A DNA stretch of 64,000 bases from Rotaria macrura (taxonomy: Eukaryota > Rotifera > Eurotatoria > Philodinida > Philodinidae), in the NCBI GenBank assembly GCA_900239685.1, contig OENT01000104.1, positions 150,826 to 214,825 of the forward strand, written 5' to 3'. A program made the position numbers and the translations under genes. Positions 1-12,809 of the stretch are shown one piece after another. A model generated the notes under the pieces. The model worked only from the letters and a program-made list of their open reading frames with translations, searched no databases and was not told where the DNA came from. How positions within the stretch are numbered: the first letter of the stretch is position 1; the number at the start of each line of letters is the position of its first letter.

Positions 1-81
1 ACCAATCAGATGTTTTGTGTTATGCATGCATGTTAATCGATAATGTGATCAATAGATTAATAACTAAAAATTAGAATAATA

Positions 82-3000
82 ATGAATAAAAAAGAAACAG
101 TAGAGACAAATCAAAAACGTCCATATGAATCTGAACAAGACTTCTCTTCAAAACGTTCTAAATATTATATAGACGAAATCGATGAACAGCATAATAGTTC
201 AACATCTGATAATGAATCGATGTATTCAACTAGAAGTGATATCGAAGAATCAAATACAGAACTAAGCGATGATAATAGTGATATGGAAAATTGTGATGAT
301 GAATCCAATATATCAACGGATCAATCTCGATACAATCCCGTTGTTTTCAATGAAAAAAACGTTCACCAAGAACAAGTCTTAAGTAGACATTCAAAAAATC
401 TATTGAAACAATTTAAATATATTTATGATCGTAGTATACGAAAACCTATTGAAGCAACGCAAACTGTACACGACAGTATAGATCAAAGAAAAAAATTACG
501 TTGGAAATTAAGAAATTCATTCAATCGCACTGATCTTTTAAAAGAAGGTTATAGCGTTTTATCGGATGAATCCTTTCCATTTTATTCACTTTGTTACATG
601 GTTAGTATGATCATATATTTTATGTTGACATTCAATATGAATAAAATGTTCAATTTCGATATCAATAATTCTTGAAATTAAGAAAATCACAGCATCTTCT
701 GATTTTTAAAATTTTGTACTCGAAATATTAGTCATAGTCTCATAGATAATTAAAGATTTTGTAAAGAATTCGAGTGGAGTCGAAGTTTCATTAATAGCTA
801 TAGACGATATGCCAGATATAAGGATAATCTTTAAGAAAATAAATAACAATCATCGAACCATTCTCATTAGCCATCAAATGAAAAAGAACCACGACATACT
901 AGTCAAGTAATTGTTGCACTCCAAGGTTTCGGCTGTGTCAATAATTATTACAAGTATGCGTATAAATAGGAATAGTCTCTTGGCAAATATGAATAAGTAT
1001 TGAGAGGTGATCCTTTCAGGTCGAAAAAATACAAGTTACAAAAAAAGAATAGTTATAAAAGTAATCGAAACTCCTAAAATCCGATCGCTCGATGTTACTT
1101 TTGTTCACTTGAAGTAGTTTGCATTCGTTAAACGCTGGACATGCAGTCTTCTTTGTTTGTTTTTAATCCGAAAAAAATGTATGTTACTCTCATTTACACC
1201 TATGAATTCTGGAAGTTCTCAAACGTTTTCGATAGATATCCATCATGTTTTTACATATACTATTATCTGAATAATTGAATTATTCGTATATGAAATTTAA
1301 AGTTTTCTATTCAGTATATGCAGCTTAGAACGATTTCTACTTCATATATTTTATGTTCCGTGCAAAATTTCAATGTCAAGCATACGAATCATGTTCATCG
1401 ATTTAAAAAAAAAACTTATTTCTACGGCATCCTTCTGTTAGCTGATCGAAATTACAAAAATTTCGAAATAAATTTTTAACCATTTTCATCGTTTCTTGTT
1501 AAGCACTCTTAATAGAATAGACAGATATATATATATATATTTCATGAAAAATTAAGTTATAAAAGATTGATAAGAATGATTGATTTTTATTTTTAGTGTG
1601 GTTCGATGGGTACAAATTTAATTTATTGCAATAGTTGTTGTGAAGTTTATCATAGAGCATGTCTAAATGAATCCGAACGTCCTCGTTTATGTCCTACACC
1701 TGAATCATGGTTGTGTCCGAATTGTACTGTATGTAACATATGTGGTTTGGCAAAAGATTCCCAATTAATATCGTGTTCTGATTGTAACCGAACATTCCAT
1801 ATGAAATGTATAAAGCAATCCAACGATGAACTACAACAACAGCAGCAGCAAAATACTCGTTCTCAAACATGGTTTTGTCCAGCATGTATTAAATGTGATT
1901 GTGGACAAACTTTGATTTCAAATGATCAAAATCTTATGTCCATAACTAAATCTTTTTCATCTCAACAATCTTTAATGTGTTCAGATTGCTTGAATAACAT
2001 GAAAATTATTCGAACAAAGAAAAAACAACAAATTGAAAAATGTCATTTGTGTGAAAAATTTATTGAACAATTTGTTAGCAAACCGAAACCATTATTTTCA
2101 TTGACATTGATTGGTAATCAAACACAAAAGAAAATGAATAGTCTATTACAATGTCTTAAGTGTAAACATCGTTTTCATCCGAAATGTGATGGTTATTTAA
2201 ATGAAGACGCTATTTTGATACCATATATTACGAATATATGTACAAATATTATTTGTTCAAAATGTGACAATAATCAAAAAGAAAACATTCAAAAACTTTT
2301 AATCAATTATAAACTTCAAGGTGATTGAAATGAGAGAGAATACTTAGTTTCAATAGGAAAACATACAAAAACAAATAGTAAATTTTCAAAAATGATCATT
2401 AGCCTCTCTTTCTTTCTATTAGATTCTCTTTTACTTGTTTTCATCTATTCGTTTATTTAAATAAAATAGGAATGTATGAAAGAAACAATACGATCAATAA
2501 CACAAACGACTTGTAGAAACCAGTCGAGCAAATTTTCAGAGATAAGATTATCAGTCGTTTCGTTATGAGTATCGAAGTAAATTATTAGCTGAAGATATCA
2601 GAAACTTTTCTCTATCTTCTGATTGTAAAAATCGCGTTTCGATGAAAAGGTGAAAATTGACCGATATGATAACTGATGTATTCATAGTCAATCTGAATTT
2701 TACTTGGCATTGTTTCTGCATTAGAACCTGAATTTTCTTGCAAATAAAATTGCATTTTTCAAGATTAAAATGATTGCTTTGATTGAGTCTGCTAGTCTAT
2801 GTGAGAATAAAGTGTGACTCTCTTTGATTTACTGTAACAGTTATAATTTTTTTAGTAAGATCTTTGTAAGTGATTAGATTTCAAAGTTTCAGCTATTACC
2901 ATTCGTATCTATTTTCTTTGACGATTCGTTGAAGAAAGAGTAGTAGTAGTAGTAGTAGTGAATGAAATTCGTTTTCAGATCGCAGATACAATTAAAAGAA

Positions 3001-6000
3001 CAACTTTTGTACCTGTATTAATTCTAAATGACGTTTTGAATAACTAATCAATGTAATCTTTGCGAAATTAATTTTCTAACGAATAGACTCGTTAATGTAC
3101 ATGGCTAAGTTCGTTAGATATCCCTATCGTATAAAAAGAATGAAAACGAAACTATGCTACGAAATAAACTGTCATTCTAAAGTCAACGTATTATAGTATT
3201 TCAAACTATTTCATGTTTGAACGGTAGCCAATAAGTCATTGACTGTGATTATCGATTGAATTTAATGAAATAGCTGAACTCTTCAGCTATTAAATTTATG
3301 AATCTTATCGTCAATCATGTTATATTTCTTTCATGAATTCCATTGTCGGTATACAGATTACTGAGGCTCATAGAGAATCATAAGTTAATACAAACATGAC
3401 TAGTACGAAACGAAAAAGAAACCTCATAAATTAATAGACGTTTTTATATATAATGTGAATATATTTTGGATCATTTTATCGTTGGAGTGAAAAATAAACG
3501 ATTTCATCGTCCTGCTTAGGATGTTATGCTTTATACTATAAAATTGTTTGTGCGATTCTCTTGCGCTAAGACAAAGAAAGTTTATTTGAAAAAAAGAATT
3601 CAAATCTACGAATAGATTTTTTTTAAATTTTTAGTTGTGAAAAATACAGTAGCAAGTATAACATCAACATTACAAATAATGATATCGGAAGAAACCCGTT
3701 TAAACAATATGAAACATTGTATGTTACATCTTCAGCAATTACATCAATCATGTAATCAAACATTAAATGCACATGCTTTTATTAATGATTTACTTATAAT
3801 TGTTCAACGATTACTCGATAATCTTGATAGCCGTCAATGGCAAGCAGCAATAAACAATTGTATTAATGTTCATTGTCCATGGTTTAAATCTTCAAACATA
3901 TTGTCAGCAAATAACACATTGGTGTGCTCAATAACGAATACATCTTTAGATCCTTCAAATATGTTACTAAATCGTTGTTTACCGTCACCATCGATCGATC
4001 ACACGTATGGATTAAATAATGATCGTATTTTATTTCAATCAAATCTTTATAAACATAGTTTATTAACATCCAGTGATTCATTATTACGTTACATGAACAA
4101 TAAACTTGAAAATGAATATTCATTCGAAAATTTATATCGAATCGATACAAGATTATGTCAATTATGTCAAACGTATGCTGATCATTTTTCATCGAACATT
4201 TCACGTCTTATATCAATTGGTATTAATCAATGGGTACATATTGGTTGCATACTTCCAGCATATGCAAAAACTCTCCATCAACCACCCTATATTTTGCATC
4301 ATATAAATGAAATGATAAATTGTTGTCAAACAAAATACAAATGTGATATATGTTTTAAGATGGGTGCGACTGTTTCATGTTATGAAAAGGATTGTAGTGC
4401 ACATTTTCATTGTCAATGTATTGAAATGTATTATTCGAAAATCGATAGAAATTTACAACAGAAACTAAATATAATTAATGGATTATTACCAAATTTAACA
4501 ACTTTATGTTTGAAACATAGTAAAGAAAAATTTAAAAGTCAGACCGATGGAAATAATGAACATCGAATAGATGGCAGTGAGTAGAACTTTGAATTGTTGT
4601 TACATCAGTATAGTTTCATGAATTAGAATTATTGTATGACGAAAAAGAAAATACTACGTTTCTAAAGTGCTTTGATTCTTTTTAAAGTCTTTTTAAAATG
4701 GCAATAGTAAATGTTCATAACATACATATATATATATATCAACTAATTAAACTTTTGTTTAGGTGATATCAATCTTCTGAAATCAAAATCCATTAATTTA
4801 TCATCCAGTGTCTATGCTGATCTATCTGATAGTTTAATTGAATTTTGCTTGAATGATATAAAACTTTGTATTGGTTCTCTTCAAATAGAATCTCTCGGCA
4901 ATTTCGACTATCTTCTCGATGATGACCCCAATATGAATATCTATCCAGATAAATACTATGCGTCACGTCTATTTTGGAGTACAAAAAATGCTCAACAAAA
5001 AACTATCTATCATTTACACATAGATATTGAACAAACGTATCATATGGATAAATCAAATCATCAAACTATTGAATATCCATTATCGAATGAACAAATGAAG
5101 CTCAAGCTATTGTATGAAATATGTGAAAAATACTTTGATAAATTTAAAAAGAAAGACTATTGTCGAAAGAAAAGTATTCATTTGAAAAATGACAATACAA
5201 ATAACAGAATTGAAAAATTCTCATCATCTATTAAATGTCAACCATCGAGTTCAATATTAAAAAACACAATTCGACCAAGGCATCGATTCAATAATGAAAA
5301 TCATGCTCAATTTGATAAATCTTCATCAACAATGCCGAAGAAAAGTTCTCAAACAATAACAATCGATACCAAAACTCTACGAAATTTACTGAACAATGAT
5401 TCGATTAAAACGTCAGATCATTCTCGTTTTGCTTTAGCTCTTGTACAAGCACTTCAAAATATTGACCAATCATTACCAATATCAAAAATGTATGTAGAAT
5501 AAATACTTAACTTATTTTTTATTCTCTATAATTTCATTCATATTTTTTGGTTTTAGACAAAAACACGAACCTATTTTCAGTTACTATCTCTCAAATCAAA
5601 CAAGTATTTCTTCAAACGAATCAACAGTAGAAAAGAATGATGATGCATTGATACATCAATTATTCAAAAGTATAAATCTACCTGAAACATCAAATGGCAT
5701 ACAAGAAGAATCGAGAATTGAAGACAATAGTCTAGGTTAGGAGTTTAGAGGTTTATTCAAACAAAATATTCACTTAATACAAGATACTTACAAAGTTCAA
5801 AGCTACTTTAATTCGAGTTGACACAAATTATTGTTTACAATGCTTAACGTAGGTTGATAGAAAAACTTTTGCTACCTCTTTAGCTTACTCTGATGTTGAT
5901 GTAAATCATATTCATGAAATTTTCACCTTTTGTACGTTACCGTTTACTTGTCGATAAAGATTGTGGTCAGTCTATGGGATGATTTTATGCTTCAAATTTA

Positions 6001-7989
6001 ATTTCTATTTTCAATCTAATTGAACTGATATATATATATATATATATTCTAAGAATGATTTCGTCTCTTCAGATTCTCAACTTTGGTCGACATCAGCTGT
6101 TCACATTCCTAATAAAACAGTGGAAGCCTCCATTCCTCAAATAGATGGACTCATCGATGATGATGAAGATTTTCTTATTTCGTCTTCAATAATGCATTCA
6201 TTGATTGAGCAAATACTAAATGAAAAATCTCTTCCTATCAATAATGAATACTCAACGAATTCACCTGATTTTGTATTTGAGAATCATGCTTCACAAAAAC
6301 AATCTATGACTTCCAATGAACAACTAATTGATTACTATCAGCAATGGTCAAAATCAAAATTTGGTCGTGTAAAATTTACAATTATTAGTGATGATGGATA
6401 TAGAATTGTATCTGATAATTTAGATGATGCTTGGTTGACGATTGTTAATTTAGTTCGTGAGTGTCGTGATGATATGAAATTAACACATTTACCAATGACA
6501 AATAAAGAATTAAATGGACATCAAATATTTGGTTTCACGAAATCCATCGTTAAGATAATGTTAAATCAAATGCATATGTATTCTTTATCGAGAGAAAAAC
6601 AAACTGATTCCATTCCGTTACCATTATCATCGTCGACTAAAAACAACTCGAGTTGTTTTATGAAGAAAAACAATTTTCATCAAAGAAAACATTTGCATGT
6701 ACATTCAAGATCACATATTTATCATAGAAGAAATTTTCAACGACAAAGATTTAATTGGTTATCGAATCCAAATCGAAAGATTCAATATGCATTGGATTCA
6801 TTTGAAATCGATAATGCACTTGCGCATGCGAGGTAACCCTATCGAACTTTGAAACATTTAAAAGAAGTAGATCAAATGTATTCGACTGATCGAAACTTGA
6901 GTCTCATTGAGAATTCTTGACATTCTACTAGACAAAGTCACATTGTTGATACTAAGGGACTTTTCTGAGTCAATGCAGTCCTCTGTGTTAGTCATGGATC
7001 TGAAAATCCTAGATACGGTAGATTTTTACTTCCAGATCACTACAAATATCATGTATTTACTCTGGAAAGGCGTATATGAATGATACGGAGTCTTAATCTA
7101 CGATATTACTTTATGTATAAAATAACATAGATGAGAATTGATCCATATGAAAACTAAATTGAACAAACTTATTTCTCCTTGTAAATAACTTACATTTGTC
7201 ATATCATATCTCAAATACTAATTTCTTAAGAATCATGCTAAACAACTTAGTTGATTCTATATAGGAAAATAGTTAAGTAACATTGTCGATCAAGTTTAAA
7301 GTTATTCTAAATTTAACACATTGAATAATTTTTATTACTATTTTTTTTTCTGATTGCGAATTTACGTATTGAAATACATCGTTTTCTGTTACAAAAGGCG
7401 AATTCTTCTTGAAGAATCTTCAGTTCGTTTACGTCTTTATCATTTAAAATATTTCTCTCAACGTGCATTAATTGTTGGATCATCGTCTATACACGGTTGT
7501 GGATTGTTTACATTAATTGATATGATTGAAGGACAAATGGTTGTTGAATATACGGGCGAAGTTATCCGACCATGCCTTACTGATAAACGTGAATGTGAAA
7601 ATGAAAAAAATGTAACTAATTCAAAAATAAAAACAGACAACAAAGCGTAAACTATCTGTTTCCTTTAGGGCTTTGGTTGTTATATGTTTACTGTTGATTC
7701 CATGAATGTTATCGATGCTACACATGAAGGAAATAAGGCTCGTTTTATCAATCATAATTGTCAGGTATACGTTGAAGACTCATAGATTTTAATTAAAATG
7801 AACTTATTTTTCTAGCCGAATTGTTTTGCTAAAACTGTTTTATCTTCTGGTGTAAAACACATTATTATTTATGCTCTTATGAATATAGCTCGTGGCTCGG
7901 AATTAACCTATGATTATTCATTTCCCGAAGAAGATATCAAAATTCCGTGTCAATGTGGTACAAGTAAATGTCGAATGTATCTGAACTGA
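82..7989 (+). CDS. KMT2: KMT2/MLL (trithorax)-type histone H3K4 methyltransferase
   Basis: Nine exons agree in phase: 82-600, 1597-2320, 3635-4576, 4763-5489, 5557-5735, 6073-6832, 7398-7611, 7669-7764, 7816-7989 (4335 nt, 1444 aa). Domain order seen: acidic N-terminus (1-165), PHD1 (about 171-213, split by intron 1 at CYM/CGSMG), PHD2 (CNICG..CPAC), PHD3 (CHLCEKF..), extended PHD (about 588-690, CQLCQTYAD..LCLKH), FYRN (IGSLQIESLG..SRLFWST), FYRC (exon 6, DGYRIVS..DDAW), SET (IHGCGLF, YTGEVI, RFINHNC, ELTYDYSF) and post-SET (CQCGTSKCR). This order is specific to the MLL1/2-trithorax family, whose members methylate H3K4 in WDR5/RbBP5/ASH2L complexes. SRSHIYHRR in exon 6 may be the Win motif. 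No CXXC or AT-hook is visible. The ATG at 82 has an in-frame stop at 61, but an AG at 73-74 leaves room for upstream exons outside the window. Exon 7 has a weak acceptor (ttacaaaag). A polyadenylation signal lies at 8100. Confidence 0.93.
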
Positions 7990-8099
7990 TGTTATTTGTT
8001 TGTTTATTTTTCTATTTCAAGTCATGTTATCGTATTTTTACAAGATACGAACGTTTGTTTCTACGTGTGTCTTTTTGATAAGTTTTATAGGAATAGATA

Positions 8100-8105
8100 A
8101 ATAAA
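8100..8105 (+). terminator. candidate polyadenylation signal of KMT2
   Basis: AATAAA lies about 110 nt downstream of the KMT2 stop codon and is the first good hexamer after it. Confidence 0.45.
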
Positions 8106-11100
8106 GAAAATATTCCTAATTTTATTTGCTTTTGAATTCGATCATGCATATGCTTGTATTGCCTATCGTCTATCATCGGTAAGAATTCCTTTCGTGTCTT
8201 TTCTATCACAACGTCAACATGTTGGATATTTGGAAAAAAAACGCATGAAAATAATCTTAGATGTTAACATTTGAAATATGAATTCAAACAAACGACAAAA
8301 TTAATATTTGACACTGATGGTTGGTACTATACGGAATTCTCAATGCATCATCACTAATTTTGTTGATTCCATGACTCTTTCACACATTCAATAGTGTCTA
8401 GCAGCTTTCTCTTAAGACAATTAGATCTTAATTTGATGTTGGCAAAGGACTCTGGGCGGCGGCATTTGATTATATTATTTGTTTTTATGATTACATGACT
8501 CACTTGTAGGCATAGATAGATTGCCAGTAGTTCTAGTAAAGCATATGCCCATATCCACGTCTTTTTTTCCTACGTTCCCATGAGATTGACATTTAGAGTT
8601 TTTCTTCAGAAGTGTCCTTGGCAATTTTTTAAGATTCACCATTTAATGTCAATATTCTTCATTCTGTCTAAATTGATATCATACTTTTGGAAGAAAGATC
8701 TGCTAGTTGCAATACTTAAAAATGATGTTCCTAATATAATTGTTTCATTTGAAAGAAAACGAACTTGAAAATCGGTATTTTTTCAACCATAGCAACAAGC
8801 AAAATATAGCCTTGTTAAAATAATACATGATCGCATAATAAATTCATTGCCTTCGTAACGATTTTGTTTTCATTTATAACACGAACAACTACAGAGCGTA
8901 TCATGTACTTCTATATAATGTCTTGTCGAATCATCTACTTCATAGTTTGGAAAGTCGAGAAGAAAAAATTAACTTTGTTGAAATTATTTTAAATTGAGAA
9001 TTTCTATGTTCCATGAATTCATCATGTTAATTACTGTGAAATTCATATTCACTATTGATAGAAATCGAGTTGTATTTGTAACTAAAATTTTTTGTAAAAG
9101 AACTATTTCAATGTCGTCTTCATCTTCAAGCAATGCTGGATACTTAATTAAGAATATAACACAAGAGGAAAACTGTTGTCTAAGTGAACTAAGGATGTAA
9201 TTTTGAAATTTACCTAAAGTTTAAAATCTATAAGTAATGCTAGTAGTAACATCATATTGAAATGACAAATATAGAATAATAATTGAATATTTTTAAAGAA
9301 AAAAATGGAAGTCATGCTTGCGTATAATACTAATTAGAATTTATTTATTTATAAAATTTTCATAGGGAAAAAAGTAAACGTTTGATTGATGTGTGACTTG
9401 GTGGGAACCTTTTATTTAATGAGAAAAGAGAAAGTTATCAAGTCCAACAAAAATCTTTTCCAGCATGTTTACAACTCATTATTAAAATTTTTTTCATGAT
9501 TTTTGCTATTATGCTGTCACTAAGCATTATTTGACTAATAGTCATTTTCAATAATCGAAATAGAAAAATAATGAAGTATCCAATAGAAAGTACAATTTCT
9601 TTTCATACCACTTAGATTAATAATGCTTAGTTCGATTGTCAAATAGTTCAAGCTGATACGAAATGATATTTCGGCTGTATCAACGAAGATGACAAAAGAA
9701 ATAACTGATATTTAAAAGAAAATTCATGCGATAAATTCCATTTTTATAATTCATCAAGTCTGTATTCGCATTTGTTATTAATATTCATGATTACTCCATT
9801 CATCTTATCTACTAAAATAATAATTGTGTTATCCACGCACTAATTTCTAATGACACAATATAAAATGAAAATCGTATGTTAGGGGGTGCTACTGAAATGA
9901 GCACTTATACAATGAACATTTCATTTTTACATCGACAAAACAAACGTATGAAAACAAATGACATCTATTCATTGAAATTTACATTTGTAAAAAATTTAAT
10001 TTAGCTTACGTTAATCATTATTTCTGTAGAAAATATATTCAAATTATTCATTAAATAAAACATTTATCAGACTGCTACCTATGAGTTCGTGTGTGTATCA
10101 TATAATTAATTTAATGTATTTTTGATCAATAGAAATTTTAGTGGAATACTTTGCATGGCATTATTCTAATCCTGCACGCGATTGCAAAACATATTTCACA
10201 AAAGTTTTAAATGGAAGACGATTATCAAGACAAATACTATTCGATATAAAGATGTCATTTAAAGCACATGAAATCATAAATATTAAGAAAGACAAGTGTG
10301 GGAAGTCTCTGTATAGAACATTCTGAAATATATGCAAACCTAATATCATTTCTCGCATTAAAACAATCTTTTCGTAGACTTGATGAAGTTTTTGGAAGAA
10401 AAATTTTTATTGAGGTTGTAAGTATTTTCGAATAATTACTTGTTGGTTCCGACTTTTTCTTCTTGTCAAGATTCTTCGAAGTTTGATGACACTTGATAGT
10501 TCTGCTATTTGTCTAACACAATCAAGGGTATTCGATTTTCTTTTAGAAAAAATGAACATAAGATCAGCTTGTGACAATTTCTTGTTCTGCTTTATAAATC
10601 TTATGTACATGGACATTAGAGATGCTCATACTCTGAAAGTATGACTGTACATATAGACGATGTATATCGTTGATGTAGCGAGCGTCCTGTTTTACTGATA
10701 CAAGAATGATCTGACACTTCGTGCTTCTAGATTGCATGTATGAATTTCTAAGAAAGAGAAGAAGGTATGAATCCTGTGCTACTATTCATGATTTTTTTCG
10801 ATTTCCTTGGCAGACCACAATCAAAAAGAGTTCACTGAATGACATGATTTCGCAGATTCGATTGTTGTAAACGTATACGTATTGCAGTCTGTAATCTATT
10901 CTATTGACATTACATGGTTCTTGCGTCCATTTTGTAGTTTTGAAAATATGACTATGACAATAGATATTGTCTAGAATCAAGGCCTAGTAGTAGATGCTTG
11001 AAATATGATTATTTTCGTTATCTGATCTAAAATGATAGGTATGATCTATAATGAAAATCAATAGAAGTATTTCAAGAAGGGTTGGAAGGCGAGAGAGGAT

Positions 11101-11311
11101 TAGTGTCTCTCCTTAATATCAAGATTTGTAGAAAGCTAGCTATACAAATGGATGATGCGTGGAATTCTTTATTAATTTGTATTTTAACTAATCTTGACTT
11201 GGAAAGCTTCAGTAGAAAAATTATTTTGATTACTATGAATGAATTTATGCATAAAGTCCTTAGGTTAAAGATCATTGATAACGTAAGCGATATTTTTCTG
11301 TAAATTACATG

Positions 11312-11698
11312 TACCCAGATCGAACAATCGGATGACAAGTTCTTACAAGGGTCTTATGTCTGGTCATATCTGACTCTATAAGATCCGATGAAAAAACGTA
11401 CTCAAAATCGTCGTTTCTGACATATTAAGTACGATCGCATTAGAAGATTCTTGAAAGATTCTGTTAAGTATGATATACCACAGAAATATTTTAATAAAAT
11501 TACTTATCTTGTCAAAATATGACTAAAGTTTTTAATATAAATAAAGTGAATGTAAGATTTTTCGAGGAAAATATAGTATGATCTGATGCAAGATCTCAGA
11601 GACAACTATTTTTTGTCAGATTCTTGAAAGATTTCGTTCATATGCAAGATCTTGCGTGTACAACATAAGATTTTATCTCAGATGTTTTGACCTGGGTA
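11312..11698. mobile_element. candidate TA-flanked MITE
   Basis: The left end TACCCAGATCGAACAATC and the reverse complement of the right end, TACCCAGGTCAAAACATC, match at 14 of 18 positions, with TA at both outer edges (a TA target duplication, as in Tc1/mariner-type elements). The interior is about 380 bp, non-coding, and carries the 16-mer agattcttgaaagatt twice (about 11444 and 11618). No transposase is present. Confidence 0.35.
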
Positions 11699-12564
11699 TG
11701 CCAATGGACATCAAACACTCTGAATTAGATTTCGGTCACAGTTTATGTAAAACACGTAGAGGTGTATAGAGGCTCTTTGTATTGCTTGATACATATTGAA
11801 AAAGCTAGCATTAGCTAGAAACAAGGGTATTACTATCGAAAACTACTGTATATTTTGTCCTAAAAAGTCCTTAATCAACTGTGCTATTCGTTCCTATAAC
11901 TGAGTCAGCGATTTTAACGTTGTGTGTTGGAAATAGATATTTGCACATGTCATCTATTTTTGCCATTTGAATGAGTAGAATATGCCAGAATCATTCTGAA
12001 TATTGAATTCATGGTATGATTGTAGTTTTTTTCCTAGCTTCAAGAAAAAATACCATTAGTATAAACTATCAACGTATGCAAAAATATGCATTCATTTAGT
12101 TTCTCCAGACAACTTTAATAACAGCATGAATTATTATTCGTATTGTTTCATTCAAGTTAGTAATATTGTACTACTAGCATTGCTATGGATAGAGTCTCAT
12201 TAAATCATCATCATGAATAATATTAAAAGCACCATTCTTTATCCTTAAATTTCTGCTTTCTTAAGTTAAAAAATATTTTTCAAGTTCTTTAACAGGATAA
12301 TGTAATTTAAATAGTTGTTCGACGCTATAGAACAACTATCGTCTTCATCCGGACAATGAAAAAGAAATTATATGTACGTGACATTGTCTTCGAGCAATTT
12401 ATCCGTTATAGATCTGTCTAGCTTTGAGTCGTCATTAGATCGATTTAGATGTCATCGTTTAGCTTAGAGGTTTTACCTGCATGATGTTCTATCCTATTTG
12501 AAGGCTTAATATTGAGATAACAACACTAAACTGCGAATCACAAGAAAAACCCAGGAAGATCATT

Positions 12565-12809
12565 CCGACCGTCAGAAACGGCGTCTTAAACGGCTATAAA
12601 CCGGCATATTACGGCGTTCATTTCTATCGTTTTTCGCCGTTACTCATCATAACGTTTTACGAACAGTTGTTTTCGCTAGAAAACGGCTACCGTTTTTCTC
12701 TCTATTTGCTTCACTTTCCTAGTATGACGGATTAGGGCGATTTTTTGAGCCTGTCTGTGGCGTTTAGCGCTATTTTATATGGTTCAAGAGCGTTTACGGA
12801 GCCGTCGTA
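12565..12809. mobile_element. candidate small inverted-repeat element, GC-richer than surroundings
   Basis: A 245-bp island rich in cggc/gccg and AAACGG words in AT-rich surroundings. Its two ends resemble each other as inverted repeats over roughly 40 nt (left CGACCGTCAGAAACGGCG.., right end read inward CGACGGCTCCGTAAACGC..). No target duplication could be fixed. Confidence 0.28.

Noticed and set aside
2939..2959. short AGT trinucleotide run considered as a CRISPR or satellite seed
   Set aside because: A simple microsatellite within a KMT2 intron; nothing else repeats around it.
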